Program-made: the position numbers and the translations under genes | Assembly (NCBI GenBank): GCA_009760885.1 | Contig: CM019703.1 | Location: 11,486,459 to 11,550,458 of the forward strand | Direction of reading: 5' to 3' | Origin: Achatina immaculata | Taxonomy: Eukaryota > Mollusca > Gastropoda > Stylommatophora > Achatinidae | Length of the DNA stretch: 64,000 bases | Part shown: positions 35,636-48,331 of the stretch, one piece after another | How positions within the stretch are numbered: the first letter of the stretch is position 1 | Layout: each line of letters opens with the position of its first letter | Notes under the pieces: generated by a model | Told to the model about the DNA's origin: nothing | The model's database searches: none | The model's input: only the letters and a program-made list of their open reading frames with translations

Positions 35636-36204
35636 TTTAGTTAATCTGGAACTGATAGCAACTGGGCATTTATTGAACGCACGTTAATTTCTTGTTCTTC
35701 TTGTTCTTGTTCTTTATATAAAGATGAGGACACAAAGAGTATTTTCAGGGCAAAGTTGTAATGGATGCACAACATCAAGCAATGGGCAGGAATAGGAGAG
35801 CAAGTAACATAATAAGTTGAAGACCCATGCAACCAACCACCTACGTGAAGATGACACAAGATGAATGAGTTGTTTTTAATGATTATTCATTAGTATTATT
35901 GGCCAAGAAAACTTAATATATAAAAAAAAACTGACAGAGTAAATGGTCAATAAGAAAAACCACGAAATTTGACATGAAAATATTAAAATAAAGAAAGCAG
36001 GCTGCAGGTAACTCAGGTATCTCAGATATCAGGTTGTGTGTTTCTTCTTTACTTATTTATTTATTTATTTTTTTTGGTCACGTTCTTCTCCTGCCACTTA
36101 GAAATTATTAAAAGCAATATTTTGTTGGATGATCATTAGCGAGAGAATTAATAGGAAGAAGGTACACAAATAGTATAAATATACACAGATGGACAATGTC
36201 TCAA

Positions 36205-36279
36205 ATGTCAGAAAGCTGAGTATAATCCGCCTCCAAATTCGTGCTATTTTTTTGCAGACAGACAGACAGACAGACAGAC

Positions 36280-36355
<76 letters not shown>

Positions 36356-36500
36356 GGATGGATGGATGGACGGACGGACGGATGGATGGATGGATGGATG
36401 GATGGATGGATGGATATTGTAGCATTTCTTGACAGCAGTAGATACAAGCAATTTAATAAACATGAAAAACTATGAGACTGTACGAGGAATCCAAAGTATG
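36205..36500. repeat. Dispersed repeat X with (AGAC)n(AGAT)n(GGAT)n core
   Basis: The microsatellite at 36255-36415 shifts from AGAC to AGAT to GGAT/GGAC units. It is bounded by the same flanks as 26845-26995 (CAGAAAGCTGAGTATAATC before; AATTTAAT...GAAAAACTATGAGACTGTA after). Confidence 0.75.
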
Positions 36501-36614
36501 GAAAAGATTGTTTATGCAAGGAGGAGAAAACAAAAAGAAGCCCGACCCAAGCACAACATAATAAATAGACAGACAACGCATTAAGAGCTAACGAAATAAA
36601 ATATTGCACATTAG

Positions 36615-37160
36615 TTTGTCCAGTAGGTTAGAAACTGATAATAAGTGATGCTCTTTGTCCAGTAGGTTTGAAACTGATAATAAGTGATGCTCTTTGTCCA
36701 GTAGGTTTGAAACTGATAATAAGTGATGCTCTTTGTCCAGTAGGTTTGAAACTGATAATAAGTGATGCTCTTTGTCCAGTAGGTTTGAAACTGATAATAA
36801 GTGATGCTCTTTGTCCAGTAGGTTTGAAACTGATAATAAGTGATGCTCTTTGTCCAGTAGGTTTGAAACTGATAATAAGTGATGCTCTTTGTCCAGTAGG
36901 TTTGAAACTGATAATAAGTGATGCTCTTTGTCCAGTAGGTTTGAAACTGATAATAAGTGATGCTCTTTGTCCAGTAGGTTTGAAACTGATAATAAGTGAT
37001 GCTCTTTGTCCAGTAGGTTTGAAACTGATAATAAGTGATGCTCTTTGTCCAGTAGGGTTGAAACTGATAATAAGTGATGCTCTTTATCCAGTAGGTTTGA
37101 AACTGATAATAAGTGATGCTCTTTGTCCAGTAGGTTTGAAACTGATAATAAGTGATGCTC
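36615..37160. repeat. 39-bp tandem array, 14 nearly identical units
   Basis: Unit GTTTGAAACTGATAATAAGT plus GATGCTCTTTGTCCAGTAG. Only about four substitutions are visible across 14 units. As 39 is divisible by three and the unit lacks stops in several frames, both strands show long periodic ORFs. Confidence 0.97.
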
Positions 37161-37237
37161 TCTGCAGGCATACGCCATAGACGGTAACTAAATGAAAGAT
37201 GGTAAACAGATTTATACTGACTTTCCCACACTTGAGG

Positions 37238-37503
37238 GACCGGCTAGAGTAGTGGTTAGAGCACTCGTCTAGCAAACGAATGGTCGAGGGTTCGAATCCC
37301 CAGCTGAGCGGGATTTTTTTTCCCGACCAGTACGGCCCCGAGGTCGATACAGCCTCGTAAAATGGGTACCAGAGAAAATCTGGGAAGGAAAGGCAACGAG
37401 GAAAGGAACTGACCACCCTACCTCATACGATAATGGCCCAGCATAATGAGGTCTCTAACGCTTCATCCTCTATGGTATTTGCTACGGGACTATCTTTACC
37501 TTT
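37238..37503 (+). mobile_element. tRNA-derived SINE E
   Basis: The head has an A box (TAGAGTAGTGGTTAGAGC, 37243-37260) and a B box (GGTTCGAATCC, 37289-37299). The core contains AAATGGGTACC as in SINE A, and the tail is CTTTACCTTTATC. It immediately follows the 39-bp array. Target duplication not clear. Confidence 0.8.
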
Positions 37504-37673
37504 ATCTTCCAACATTTGTACTTCCAACTAGATAAGAGAAGATCACTAGCGTCTGATGGACTGTAAGTAGTAGTTTAAAAATGAGGAACATTTAATGGCC
37601 TTTTACAACCGGCAACAATTTACGACCTCTTATTATAACACAAGGCCATACTACAAGGCTTATTATAACCAGT

Positions 37674-39051
37674 AACTTCTTCTTCTTCGTTCGCTTCTAC
37701 TACCAAGACCACCCCGTGATCCTAATGAATTTACTCCTGTGGTCCTCGATAGGTCCCGTGGTCCCCCTGTGGTCCCAGAAAGGACCACATGAGATTCCCG
37801 AGAGGACTACAAGATGTTTAGAGTATCGCAGGGCTTGAGCCTGTATTCTCAGTGGGTCTCAGAAGCGGGATTGAATGACACCGTGGTTTTCGTTGCACCA
37901 GTTTAATCTAGAGTTGGACTTTCTCACTGGAAAACCTCTGCGTGTTTTAGATATCAGTATATCCCCACTGGTTGAGAGGTGGTTGCCCATCCAGTCCAGA
38001 GTTGGACTTTCTCACCGGAAAACCTCAGCGTGATTTGGATACGCATACATCCCCGCCGGGTGAGAGGTGGTTGCCTATCTAGACTGCACTGGACCAATGT
38101 CTCCAACTTCAGCATTTTGTGATCGTGGCTGCTACTCTTCCTAGTTGTGACCAGGACGGAGCTTTTGTCCAGGAGGACGAATCCTCGCCACTAGTGAGTT
38201 TTACCGCTGGGTTAAGCCGGTTTAGGCGTATTATCCCAGTGTGGGCGTGTTTAGGACATGACTGACCTCTAGAGCAGAGGTACCGTGATATGAGTAGCTA
38301 TCAAGTTTCACTCCTGGTTTAAGCCGATATAGGCACATTTCACCAGTATGAGTGTAGAACGGACGTGGCCGGCTTCTGGAGTAGAAGTGCTGTGGCATAA
38401 GTAGCTCTCGCCGCAAGACTACTGGACATACCGATTAAGCTTCACTTTATCCTTTCCATCACCTTTTCACATCGGCGCCGCACGTCAACCATAATAGCTT
38501 TTTCGCATTTTCTTCATTGGCCGGGAGGAGTTTTACTCCACGCGCGGCATCCGAAGAATCTCGCCAGCAGTATCTTAACCCCTGTGTTAAGCCGTTTCAG
38601 ACAATTCGCCCCATATGAGTACATATGGGACGTGGCCGACCTCCAGAGCAGAGGTGCCGTGATCTGAGCAGTCCTGACCTCGAGACCACTGATTACTTCA
38701 CTTAATCCCCTCTTTCACTTTTTCCACAGTTACACCGCGCGGCAACCCCATTCGCACCTTTCTTCACTGTCCGGGAGGAGCCCCACTCCACGCACGGCAG
38801 CTGAAGAATTTCGCCATCAGCGGTATATGAGCTACCAAACATGACTCTCATCTACCCAAAGCATCTGGTTTTCAGGCGCTACATATTTGCCTTCGCCCCT
38901 TCTCCTGTCAGTTTGAACAGTTCTGTGACGAGAAGGCCAGGAGCTGGACTTGACTGTCAGAGGCTATTTGAGACACACGCCTTGGAGACATTTTATTGGA
39001 GTGGAGAGCGTATCCCCCGCCCCACCTCCGGCTATGACAGTGCTTAGAACC
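37674..39051 (-). mobile_element. Element C, copy 2, apparently full length
   Basis: About 1.38 kb with target duplication ATAACCAGT (37665-37673 and 39052-39060). The (AAG)n tail is at the left edge and the 5' end (minus) starts GGTTCTAAGCACTG. Same internal repeats as the other copies. Confidence 0.85.
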
Positions 39052-39171
39052 ATAACCAGTGACAATTTACGACCTCCTGTAACCAGCAACAGTGTGTGTT
39101 CTTGTATTACAGCACAATTTTTTCCTTTCAGAAACATCAAGTGAGATCAGCCACGGGTTTCACTGGTCATC

Positions 39172-39236
39172 TAGCCTTTGATTTGTGTCTAGCCTTTGAT
39201 TTGTGTCTAGCCTTTGATTTGTGTCTAGACAATGAT
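39172..39236. repeat. 18-bp tandem repeat (TAGCCTTTGATTTGTGTC)
   Basis: About 3.5 units. Confidence 0.85.
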
Positions 39237-39470
39237 TTGTGAGGAAACACTGGTAGCTCCGTACCTGATTGGAGAGAACACAGTTGCCAGATTTGTAATG
39301 TAAAGTTATAGAGCACATTTATATGGTTAGACCTTGAAAATAGTGTAAATTTAGTTATACCTGCGAATTGTATTACCTTTACCAGAATTACTAATCTGTG
39401 GAAGTAAAACAACTGATAAAATACTTAAGCGCATAGGTCTTACTACTTTAAGTGCATACTTAAGAGCAAC

Positions 39471-39572
39471 AGAGGGCTCACCTGGGCAAGAGCGGAACAA
39501 AGGCAAAGAACAGGCATTTATGGAAAACCCTTGCGGAAGCCCCATAAAACCCTTGCGGAAGCCCCATGTGCC

Positions 39573-39617
<45 letters not shown>
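39471..39617 (+). mobile_element. LINE-a 3' end with (GA)n tail
   Basis: CTCACCTGGGCAAGAGCGGA to GTGCCCTGA matches the LINE-a terminus, with a short internal duplication of CCCTTGCGGAAGCCCCAT. The (GA)n run 39576-39617 is the LINE tail and not an independent microsatellite. Confidence 0.75.
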
Positions 39618-39621
<4 letters not shown>

Positions 39622-40874
39622 GGTCTGCAAACCAACAAGTGAATGAATTTCATTTTCAAATAACTGAACATGTAAGATCACTCGACATTCTGCTATCTCT
39701 CTGCTTCCGTAGTCTAATTTCCCTTATACATTCACTAACAATCTAGCACAAGAAGAAGGGCGAGGAGTGGTCCATGTCGTAGAGCAGACAACGTCTGTAA
39801 CAAGTAAGAACGTTTGGTCAAGTAAAGAAAATAATTTTTACCAGACTCACATAGGCACTTTTACCTTCCATGAACCCGTGTCGGGATATAGCCACTACCA
39901 GGGCTTCTCGATAAACTTACCAAGGGTCATCGGTCCCCTCTGACCTATAGAGGTTAAACACTTCTCCTCTAGTTGTGAGCTTTGCAATTACTATATAACT
40001 GTTTTACACAGATCAACACACAGCTGATATATCACTGCTTCTTGGATAATGCCAGCAGAGGAATAATAGTTGTAAATGACTGTCAGGTGGAACAAGAACC
40101 TGCTTATTTGTTTGTTTATTTGTTTGTTTTTTCTTTGATGCAGCTCCCTTGCCATTTTTCTCCCCTTTCGGGCTAACAAACGTGAACCTTTTCAACATAA
40201 CAGCTAATCTGTCTCTGCTATGGAACTTCATATCTGTACAAGGCAATTCTAGTATCACAGTCATTCACATCACACTTTTCTTATAGAGGGAAATTCCATC
40301 TTTAAAAACCGCCCCACCCCCACCAAGTTAAAATTTCTGAAGCGCATGCGCACCGTGTGATTGTCACTTCCTCCGCCCTCTCATCTGAAACATGAAACAT
40401 TATTGGTTAAACTGAAACCTAATATTTGTTAACTCTCTGTCAATTAGATTATTATGCGCATATATTTTTTGTTACCTCCATATGTAGTTAGTTATTCAAC
40501 TGGAGCTTTTAAAACACAGTGTGTGTGTGAATATATATATATGTGTGTGTATGTGTGTGTTTGTATGTGAAAGTGTGGCACTGATTGCTGATAGCTTTCT
40601 TTAACGGCAAAAAATAAACCTTTATGGCTTCGAAAGCTAAAGAAAAACGTTAAAGATGTGACATGTGATTTTGTTTTTGGTCTATGGGAGTTAGTTACAG
40701 CAGCTGAGGAGTGATCACCCACATAATTTGATTATTTATAAGGCGGGTGAATCCACATAAGACATTAATCCCTTCCTTGTCGGCCTATCTCTTACCCGTT
40801 TGCTCATGTCTGTACCATGCCCTTCCATGCCACTTCTCCATCTTCTGGTCTTGTATCTAGGGCGCACCCAATCT
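39618..40874. other. No gene recognised
   Basis: Unassigned; short AT/GT alternating tract at 40528-40565. Confidence 0.3.
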
Positions 40875-40912
40875 AAGTTATAAAGTTGTTTATTAAGGAA
40901 TAAAACTGTTCC

Positions 40913-40961
<49 letters not shown>

Positions 40962-41070
40962 CCCCCCCCCATAGTTTATACATTTTATTATCACAGCTTT
41001 ATTGCAGTGACTTCGTGTATAGTTATATACTTAGTTTTATACACTTATACATTAATTATTCGTGTTACCA
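40875..41070. mobile_element. Diverged piece of the foldback Penelope-like element
   Basis: AAGTTGTTTATTAAGGAATA matches the arm end at 29342. 40976-41069 matches the reverse complement of 28848-28935 (CTTCGTGTATAGTT). A (CT)n and poly-C run (40919-40970) lies between. Confidence 0.5.
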
Positions 41071-41199
41071 ATTTAAGTTTATTTTCTCTTCCATTTCCGC
41101 ATAAGACAGCAAGAGTAAATAATTTGCTTTCAATAATCAGTGACGACGTGAGCAAACTGCAACTGAGACTAAACAAACTACGAGCAACCAGCTCGGTAA

Positions 41200-44153
41200 C
41201 AAAACATGAAGGCTCTGCTCGGTAACAAAACATGAAGGATCTGGTCGGTAACAAAACATGAAGGCTATGGTCGGTAATAAAACATGAAGGATCTGGTCGG
41301 TAACAAAACATGAAGGGTTTGATCGGTAAAAAAACACGAAGGGTTTGGTCGGTAACAAAACATGAAGGGTTTGGTTGGTAACAAAACATGAAGGATCTGG
41401 TCGTTAACAAAACATGAAGGGTTTGGTTGGTAACAAAACATGAAGGGTTTGGTTGGTAACAAAACATGAAGGATCTGGTCGGTAACAAAACATGAAGGGT
41501 TTGGTCGGTAACAAAACATGAGGGCTCTGCTCGGTAACAAAACATGAAGGATCTGGTCGGTAACAAACCATGTAGGATCTGGTCGGTAACAAAACATAAA
41601 GGATCCGGTCGGTAACAAAACATGACGGGTTTGGTCGGTAACAAAACATGAAGGCTCTGCTCGGTAACAAAACATAAAGGGTTTGGTCGATAACAAAACA
41701 TGAAGGATCTGCTCTGTAACAAAACATGAAGGATCTGGTCGGTAACAAAACATGAAGGATCTGGTCGGTAACAAAACATGAAGGGTTAGCTAGGTAATAA
41801 AACATGAAGGATCTACTCAGTAACAGAAGATGAAGGATCTGGTCGGTAACAAAAGATGAACGATCTGGTCGGTAACAAAACATGAAGGATCTGCTCAGTA
41901 ACAAAACATGAAGGATCTGGTCGGTAACAAAACATGAAGGCTCTGGTCGGTAACAAAACATGAAGGATCTGCTCAGTAACAAAACATGAAGGATCTGCTC
42001 AGTAACAAAACATGAAGGATCTGCTCAGTAACAAAACATGAAAGATCTGGTCGGTAACAAAACATGAAGGATCTGATCGATAACAAAACATGAAGGATCT
42101 GCTCAGTAACAAAACATGAAGGATCTGGTCGGTAATAAAATATGAAGGATCAGGTCCGTAACAAAACATGAAGGATCTGGTCGGTAACAAAACATGAAAG
42201 ATCTGCTCAGTAACAAAACATGAAGTATCTGGTCGGTAACAAAACATGAAGGATCTGCTCAGTAACAAAACATGAAGGATCTGGTCGGTAACAAAACATG
42301 AAGGATCTGGTCGATAACAAAACATGAAGGATCTGGTCGGTAACAAAACATGAAGGATCTGCTCAGTAACAAAACATGAAGGATCTGCTCAGTAACAAAA
42401 CATGAAGGATCTGGTCGGTAACAAAACATGAAGGATCTGGTCGATAACAAAACATGAAGGATCTGCTCAGTAACAAAACATGAAGGATCTGCTCAGTAAC
42501 AAAACATGAAGGATCTGGTCGGTAACAAAACATGAAGGATCTGGTCGGTAACAAAACATGAAGGATCTGGTCGGTAACAAAACATGAAGGATCTGGTCGG
42601 TAACAAAACATGAAGGATCTGGTCGGTAACAAAACATGAAGGATCTGGTCGGTAACAAAACATGAAGGATCTGGTCGGTAACAAAACATGAAGGGTTTGG
42701 TCGATAACAACACATGAAGGATCTGCTCGGTAACAAAACATGAAAGGTTTGCTCGGTAACAAAACATGAAAGATCTGCTCAGTAATAAAACATGAAGGAT
42801 CTGGTCGGTAACAAAACATGAAGTATCTGCTCAGTAACAAAACATGAAGTATCTGGTCGGTAACAAAACATGAAGGATCTGGTCGATAACAAAACATGAA
42901 GGATCTGGTCGGTAACAAAACATGAAGGATCTGCTCAGTAACAAAACATGAAGTATCTGGTCGGTAACAAAACATGAAGTATCTGCTCAGTAACAAAACA
43001 TGAAGGATCTGCTCAGTAACAAAACATGAAGGATCTGCTCAGCAACAAAACATGAAGGATCTGGTCGGTAACAAAACATGAAGGATCTGGTCGGTAACAA
43101 AACATGAAGGGTTTGGTCGATAACAAAACATGAAGGATCTGGTCGGTAACAAAACATGAAGGTTTTGCTCGGTAATAAAACATGAAGGATCTACTCAGTA
43201 AGAAAACATGGAGGATCTGGTCGGTAACAAAACATGAAGGATCTGGTCGATAACAAAACATGAAGGATCTGCTCAGTAACAAAAGATGAACGATCTGGTC
43301 GGTAACAAAACATGAAGGATCTGGTCGGTAACAAAACATGAAGGATAAGGTCGGTAACAAAACATGAAGGGTTTGGTCGGTAACAAAACATGAAGGGTGT
43401 GGTGGGTAACAACACATGAAGGATCTAGTCGGTAATAAAACATGAAGGATCTACTCAGTAAGAAAACATGGAGGATCTGGTCGGTAACAAAACATGAAGG
43501 ATCTGGTCGATAACAAAACATGAAGGATCTGCTCAGTAACAAAAGATGAACGATCTGGTCGGTAACAAAACATGAAGGATCTGGTCGGTAACAAAACATG
43601 AAGGATAAGGTCGGTAACAAAACATGAAGGGTTTGGTCGGTAACAAAACATGAAGGGTGTGGTGGGTAACAACACATGAAGGATCTAGTCGGTAACAAAA
43701 CATGAAGGATCTGCTCAGTAACAAAACATGAAGGATCTAGTCGGTAACAAAACATGAAGGGTTTGGTCGATAACAACACATGAAGGATCTGCTCGGTAAC
43801 AAAACATGAAAGTTTTGGTCGGTAACAAAACATGAAGGATCTGCTCAGTAATAAAACATGAAGGATCTGGTCGGTAACAAAACATGAAGGATCTGCTCGG
43901 TAACAAAACATGAAAGATCTGGTCGGTAACAAAACATGAAGGGTTTGGTCGGTAACAAAACATGAAGGATCTGGTCGGTAACAAAACATAAATGGTTTGC
44001 TCGGTAACAAAACATGAAGGATCTGGCCATTGACAAAACATAAAGTGTTTGCTCGGTAACAAAACATGAAAGGTTTGCTCAGTAACAAAACATAAAGGGT
44101 TTGCTCGGTACCAAAACATGATGAGTCTGCTCAGTAACAAAACATGAAGGGTA
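41200..44153. repeat. 26-bp tandem array, about 113 units
   Basis: Unit GGATCTGGTCGGTAACAAAA plus CATGAA. Main variants are GGATCTGCTCAG and GGGTTTGGTCGA. A ten-unit, 260-bp block beginning near 43175 is repeated almost exactly at 43435. All minus-strand frames stay open because the unit has no stop there. No protein is inferred. Confidence 0.97.
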
Positions 44154-44574
44154 ATACAAAGCTAAGCAAACGTTTTAGTTTTTTGTTTTTTTTTTACAAT
44201 ATTTATTTTTAGCTTTCCATCTTCATTGTTTCTGTTTCTCGTTTCTTTTTGTTAGGGAAAAAAAACAAACTAGTGTGCAAAGTATTGCCAATAATCTGTT
44301 CGGGTCTTATTTAGGACTTGAAAAGAAGATATCAATATATGTTTAAATGTTTGCTTTCACCTTGAGACCACTATAAGATTTTTAATTCCTCCCCCCCCCC
44401 CCTCCCCAAGTAGGTTAAGCTGTTTTCACATTGGTCTGCTATAGCCAAAATTGGGGTAATTGGTTTACCTTTTCAATAGCTACCTGGCCAAAAGCTATTA
44501 AAGGAATAGTAAATGATTTCGTGCTTCGTTGGTGACAGAAACCGAAGTATAGCAGCCACAGATTACAAAGGTGG
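44154..44574. other. No gene recognised
   Basis: Poly-T and poly-C tracts only. Confidence 0.3.
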
Positions 44575-44785
44575 ATTAGTGTTCATTGATGTGTCCAGTA
44601 ATAGCTGCAAGAAGTAACGTCTTTTGTAACGCAGCCACGGTCATAGGACCTCCACGATAGTTGGGAAGGTTGTTTATAGATGCCACCTCTGCTGGTTGTG
44701 CGTCCATAATGTTGGTAATGTTTGCTGGGAAAAGCATGGAAAGGGGGCGGGGAGGTGACAAGAATTATGGTCTGTAAAGCAGGAG
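44575..44785. repeat. Dispersed repeat Y, copy 1
   Basis: Similar to 47420-47605 in the same orientation; the best block is GTTTGCTGGGAAAAGCAT. Unidentified family. Confidence 0.5.
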
Positions 44786-46674
44786 TGCTGCAGTCGCCGG
44801 TGGAATGTTGTCCCATGTAAAGTATAGGTACGTAATTTGGACACCTGCCATCGCCTCTATCCAGCCTTTAAACTAAAAAAAAAAAAAATGGATACCAGTC
44901 ACATTAAAGTTATGGCTCTCAAGTTGGCTCTCAAAAGAGAGAAGATCATCCTATCAAAATGTATACTCTGTTATCAGTGGAAGACATAATGTAAAAATCA
45001 ATTATTTTAAAATTGTAGAAAGGGGGGGGGGGGAGAGTAGTCCTGTACCCAGTCTCCCCTCCCCCGTCGCAGAGTATTGTTTCAGTAACGACGAAGGGGG
45101 AGTAATCAAGCCGAACCTGTGACTGGCTGCCTTCATCAGGGTCACCGAACCATGTTTGATCAAGACCCTATTCCGTGTCCTTACTGTGCCGTCTGGTAGC
45201 AGACAAACGTCTGGCCGAATGAACAGGGATCGAATGGGCAGACAAATCCGATCCTAAAATTAAGCCACGACGAAGACGGATGTGTATGGTCGAAAGGAGC
45301 AACTATCGCCATCTAGCTGTAGACTTGCAATATATATTTCAAACATTGCCTTTTTTCGGTTGGGAGGGGGGGGGGACGCAAGAAGAAGAAGAAATGCATT
45401 TCTTATTTGATACTATTAGTATGCTCAGATGTTTGAATGTGTGTGTGTTTATATATATATACATTCTAAGGAGATCTATTCAGTGGCGGATAAGGCTGAA
45501 CATAAGCAGGCTTTAGAATAGAGGCCCAAACAGGAAAAGGGCTCGGCATGAAGGGGAAAAAAAACTATGCAATTGTTGATTATTGTTTTATGAGTTTTGT
45601 ATCAGGTTAGGAACTGAATGGGCCACAATGAGCGGCACCCTTACTAAGTTTAGCCTCTAGGTATCCCTGCCCCCCCCCTCCAACCTTTCCTTTTCCAAGA
45701 CAAAGTTTCCTGGTTTTCTGTAACACTCGAGTTTTTTTTGTTTTTTTTTAACGGGGAACAGGTCGTTGGCCTGTCCCCCAACCTCCATAGTCGCCTCCTA
45801 CGACATACGTGGACGGTGGCGGTGGTCCTATTCTTTTCTCCCCCAGATCTGGGCCCCGGTAACTACACGGTTAATCCGCTACTGGTTCCGTTTACTACCA
45901 GGCACTAGGGGGCGTTATAATTAGGTATAATTATGTTTCTAAAAACCAATCACGAAGAAGGAAAAGTGATAATCCTTCATACCTTCGCATAGGACAAAGA
46001 GTCACGAAGGCAAGACTTGTTAAATCAGATCAAAGAGAGCAGCACAGGTGTGGTGCACATGTGACACTGACTTAGTGACAGCTCAACATCCGCTGTAACA
46101 ATGCCCAACATGCAGAAGTGTAGTTGTGGCTGATGGCGCCCGAAGAGGGGGGGGGGGAATTAACTTTTAACACAGTCTGCGAGTACATAAGGCGCAAGGA
46201 AGAAAAAAAAAAACCTAACTTTAACCCACCTTCTTATTAACCCTTTTAGATCCTGTGAAATTTTATCTTTAAAAAAAGAGATTTCCCCCCCCCCACCCCC
46301 TATTTAAAAAAAAACAACAATATTTATTTATTATCTCTGTACTTCACGTGGCTTTTTTTTGTGTAAAAGGTAATCTAATGACTCTACATTAAAACGAATA
46401 AATAAATGTTTAATTAGACTAAATATAAAAAAAATGTACTACTCTATTTTAAGTGAATACATCGCTAGTATTAGGGCTGAAATTTCTGTTTAATATACAT
46501 ATATAAAAGTACATCAAAAGCTTTCAGCTCTTAGGTATTTCACATTTTTCTCTCTCGATATGTAGCATTTAAACCAATGCTGACGTTAAAGCAAATATTT
46601 TTTATGTCTAAAATGAGTACTCATGTAACGCTATGGAGAAAAATACAGTAATTATTTATTAATTTCTGATAATG
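44786..46674. other. No gene recognised
   Basis: Several poly-G or poly-C runs (45021, 45366, 45671, 46150, 46287) and unassigned sequence. 45100-45250 may be a very old element B relic. Confidence 0.3.
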
Positions 46675-46775
46675 AGTTTGAAATCTATGTTCACAATATC
46701 AGTATGAAATCTATGTTCACAATATCAGTATGAAATCTATGCAGGGTTTCCGAGATACATTTTGTTACGCCAGAG

Positions 46776-46833
<58 letters not shown>

Positions 46834-46860
46834 ACTTGTTTTCATCCACCAGTGGCTCCG
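46675..46860. repeat. 26-bp short repeat followed by (CT)n
   Basis: GAAATCTATGTTCACAATAT repeats at 46680, 46706 and, partially, 46732. A (CT)n run occupies about 46781-46822. Confidence 0.85.
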
Positions 46861-47419
46861 AAGCTCTCCGGACCTACTCTTAAAACATGGAAAATCCCTC
46901 CCTTTGCACCGGTTGGAACACCTCTTAACCCCCCTCCCCACCCGCTAGCCCTTAGGGTCTGATTCTATAAACAATAAATGACTTTCACGTTTGCATGATC
47001 GCCATAAATGAGCATAGCTCATGTTCTCGTACTATGTAAAGTTTTGCCACTTAGCATCAAGTCTGAAGAGAACCTTGTTAGCAAATTGCAATATTTAAAA
47101 ATATCTGAACTGTGTATAGAGACTGCAACTGACAAAATGGTCCACAATTTTGTGCTCGTAATGCAACTATATGAAATTAGGAAACAATATGTTGCTTTTC
47201 AACATAGTTACATATGGTTTTAAAACCAGTTGAAAACGTTACGTTTTTTGTGTAGGATGTAAATGCAATCTAAAAATTATACTGAAATAGACACACAAAG
47301 CATGAAAAACGCAGACAGAAAAAAGAAGACATCTTACTGAACTTATTTGGGTTTTTTTTATGAGCACAAAACTAGATAGAGTTCACAACATTATAACAGT
47401 AGTTTTAATTTGATATACT
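46861..47419. other. No gene recognised
   Basis: Contains one diverged unit of the 31-bp array seen at 11078 (46866-46905). Nothing else. Confidence 0.35.
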
Positions 47420-47605
47420 TGTAATCAATAACAGATGTAAGAAGTAAAGTCCTTTTTAACACAGTCTCAGTTGTAGGGACTCGATGAGAAATGAGAAAGT
47501 TGTCTTTATAGAGACCACCCCAGCTGGGCGTGTGTCAGACCTCTAAGGTGGTAATGTTCGCTGGGAAAAGCATTGGTTGCCAAAAGTTATAGTTCATGTA
47601 TGAAT
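47420..47605. repeat. Dispersed repeat Y, copy 2
   Basis: See the copy at 44575. Divergence is high, so the element is old. Confidence 0.5.
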
Positions 47606-47631
47606 AATAAACATTCACCAAGTACTATTCA

Positions 47632-47872
47632 CTCATTCATTTGCATGTCCCTTGAGGAACTTTGTCTCCCTAACAGCACTCCTGTAGGCATCTCGGTTGT
47701 GGGCAAGATGGCCTGCTGCTGATGCATCCATTTGCAGATCATCAACGAGGTCTTGCAGCCATCTTCGCCGTGGTCTCCCGCTCTTTCTTTTTCCCATTAT
47801 GTACCCTTCCAAGACGGTATTCTCTAGATTATCATGACGTTTAATGTGTCCAAAATATTTAAGTACTATAGC
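47632..47872 (-). mobile_element. LINE-h 3' end
   Basis: Closely matches 11918-12160, with (AATG)n at 47632-47645. Confidence 0.8.
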
Positions 47873-48231
47873 CGAAGTTAAACATTAAATTAAAAAAAAT
47901 ATTCTTGCTTTCAAAATCTATAGTGATTTGAATACACATTAACTGGGACTAAATATGCTAAAAATACCAGCAACTACTTCGGTATCAAAGCCTGGGTTGG
48001 GGGGGGGGGGGGTAAAAGAAAAAAAAAAGGGGGGGGGGGAGAGGTCGTGGAAACGGGCACCTAGAGCTTATTTACATTTTTGTCATTGATTTTTTTTTCA
48101 TGAAACTTTTTTTCTGGACATTTTTTTAGAAATTATTTTTGTTTTTCTTTTAAATTCTGTCTTCTTCTTCTTCACAAAGGCAGAATGTCAGACGGGCCTG
48201 CGTGCCCAATTCTTAACCCTTTTGAAATAAA

Positions 48232-48232
48232 G

Positions 48233-48331
<99 letters not shown>
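48232..48331. repeat. (ATCT)n microsatellite
   Basis: About 25 uninterrupted tetranucleotides. The flanks do not match repeat X. Confidence 0.97.

Noticed and set aside
36615..37160. CRISPR-like regular repeat
   Set aside because: Units are directly adjacent with no variable spacers, and the context is animal DNA.
36588..37231. Three overlapping ~170-206-codon repeat ORFs on both strands
   Set aside because: A 39-bp unit repeated in frame; no start context, signal or conservation evidence.
37238..37310. Functional tRNA gene
   Set aside because: It has A and B boxes, but it does not fold as a clear cloverleaf by eye and is continuous with a SINE body and tail.
41045..44140. Many minus-strand ORFs with SFMFCYRPDPSCF repeats
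   Set aside because: The 26-bp unit lacks stops in all minus frames, so every frame is open. It is an array artefact.
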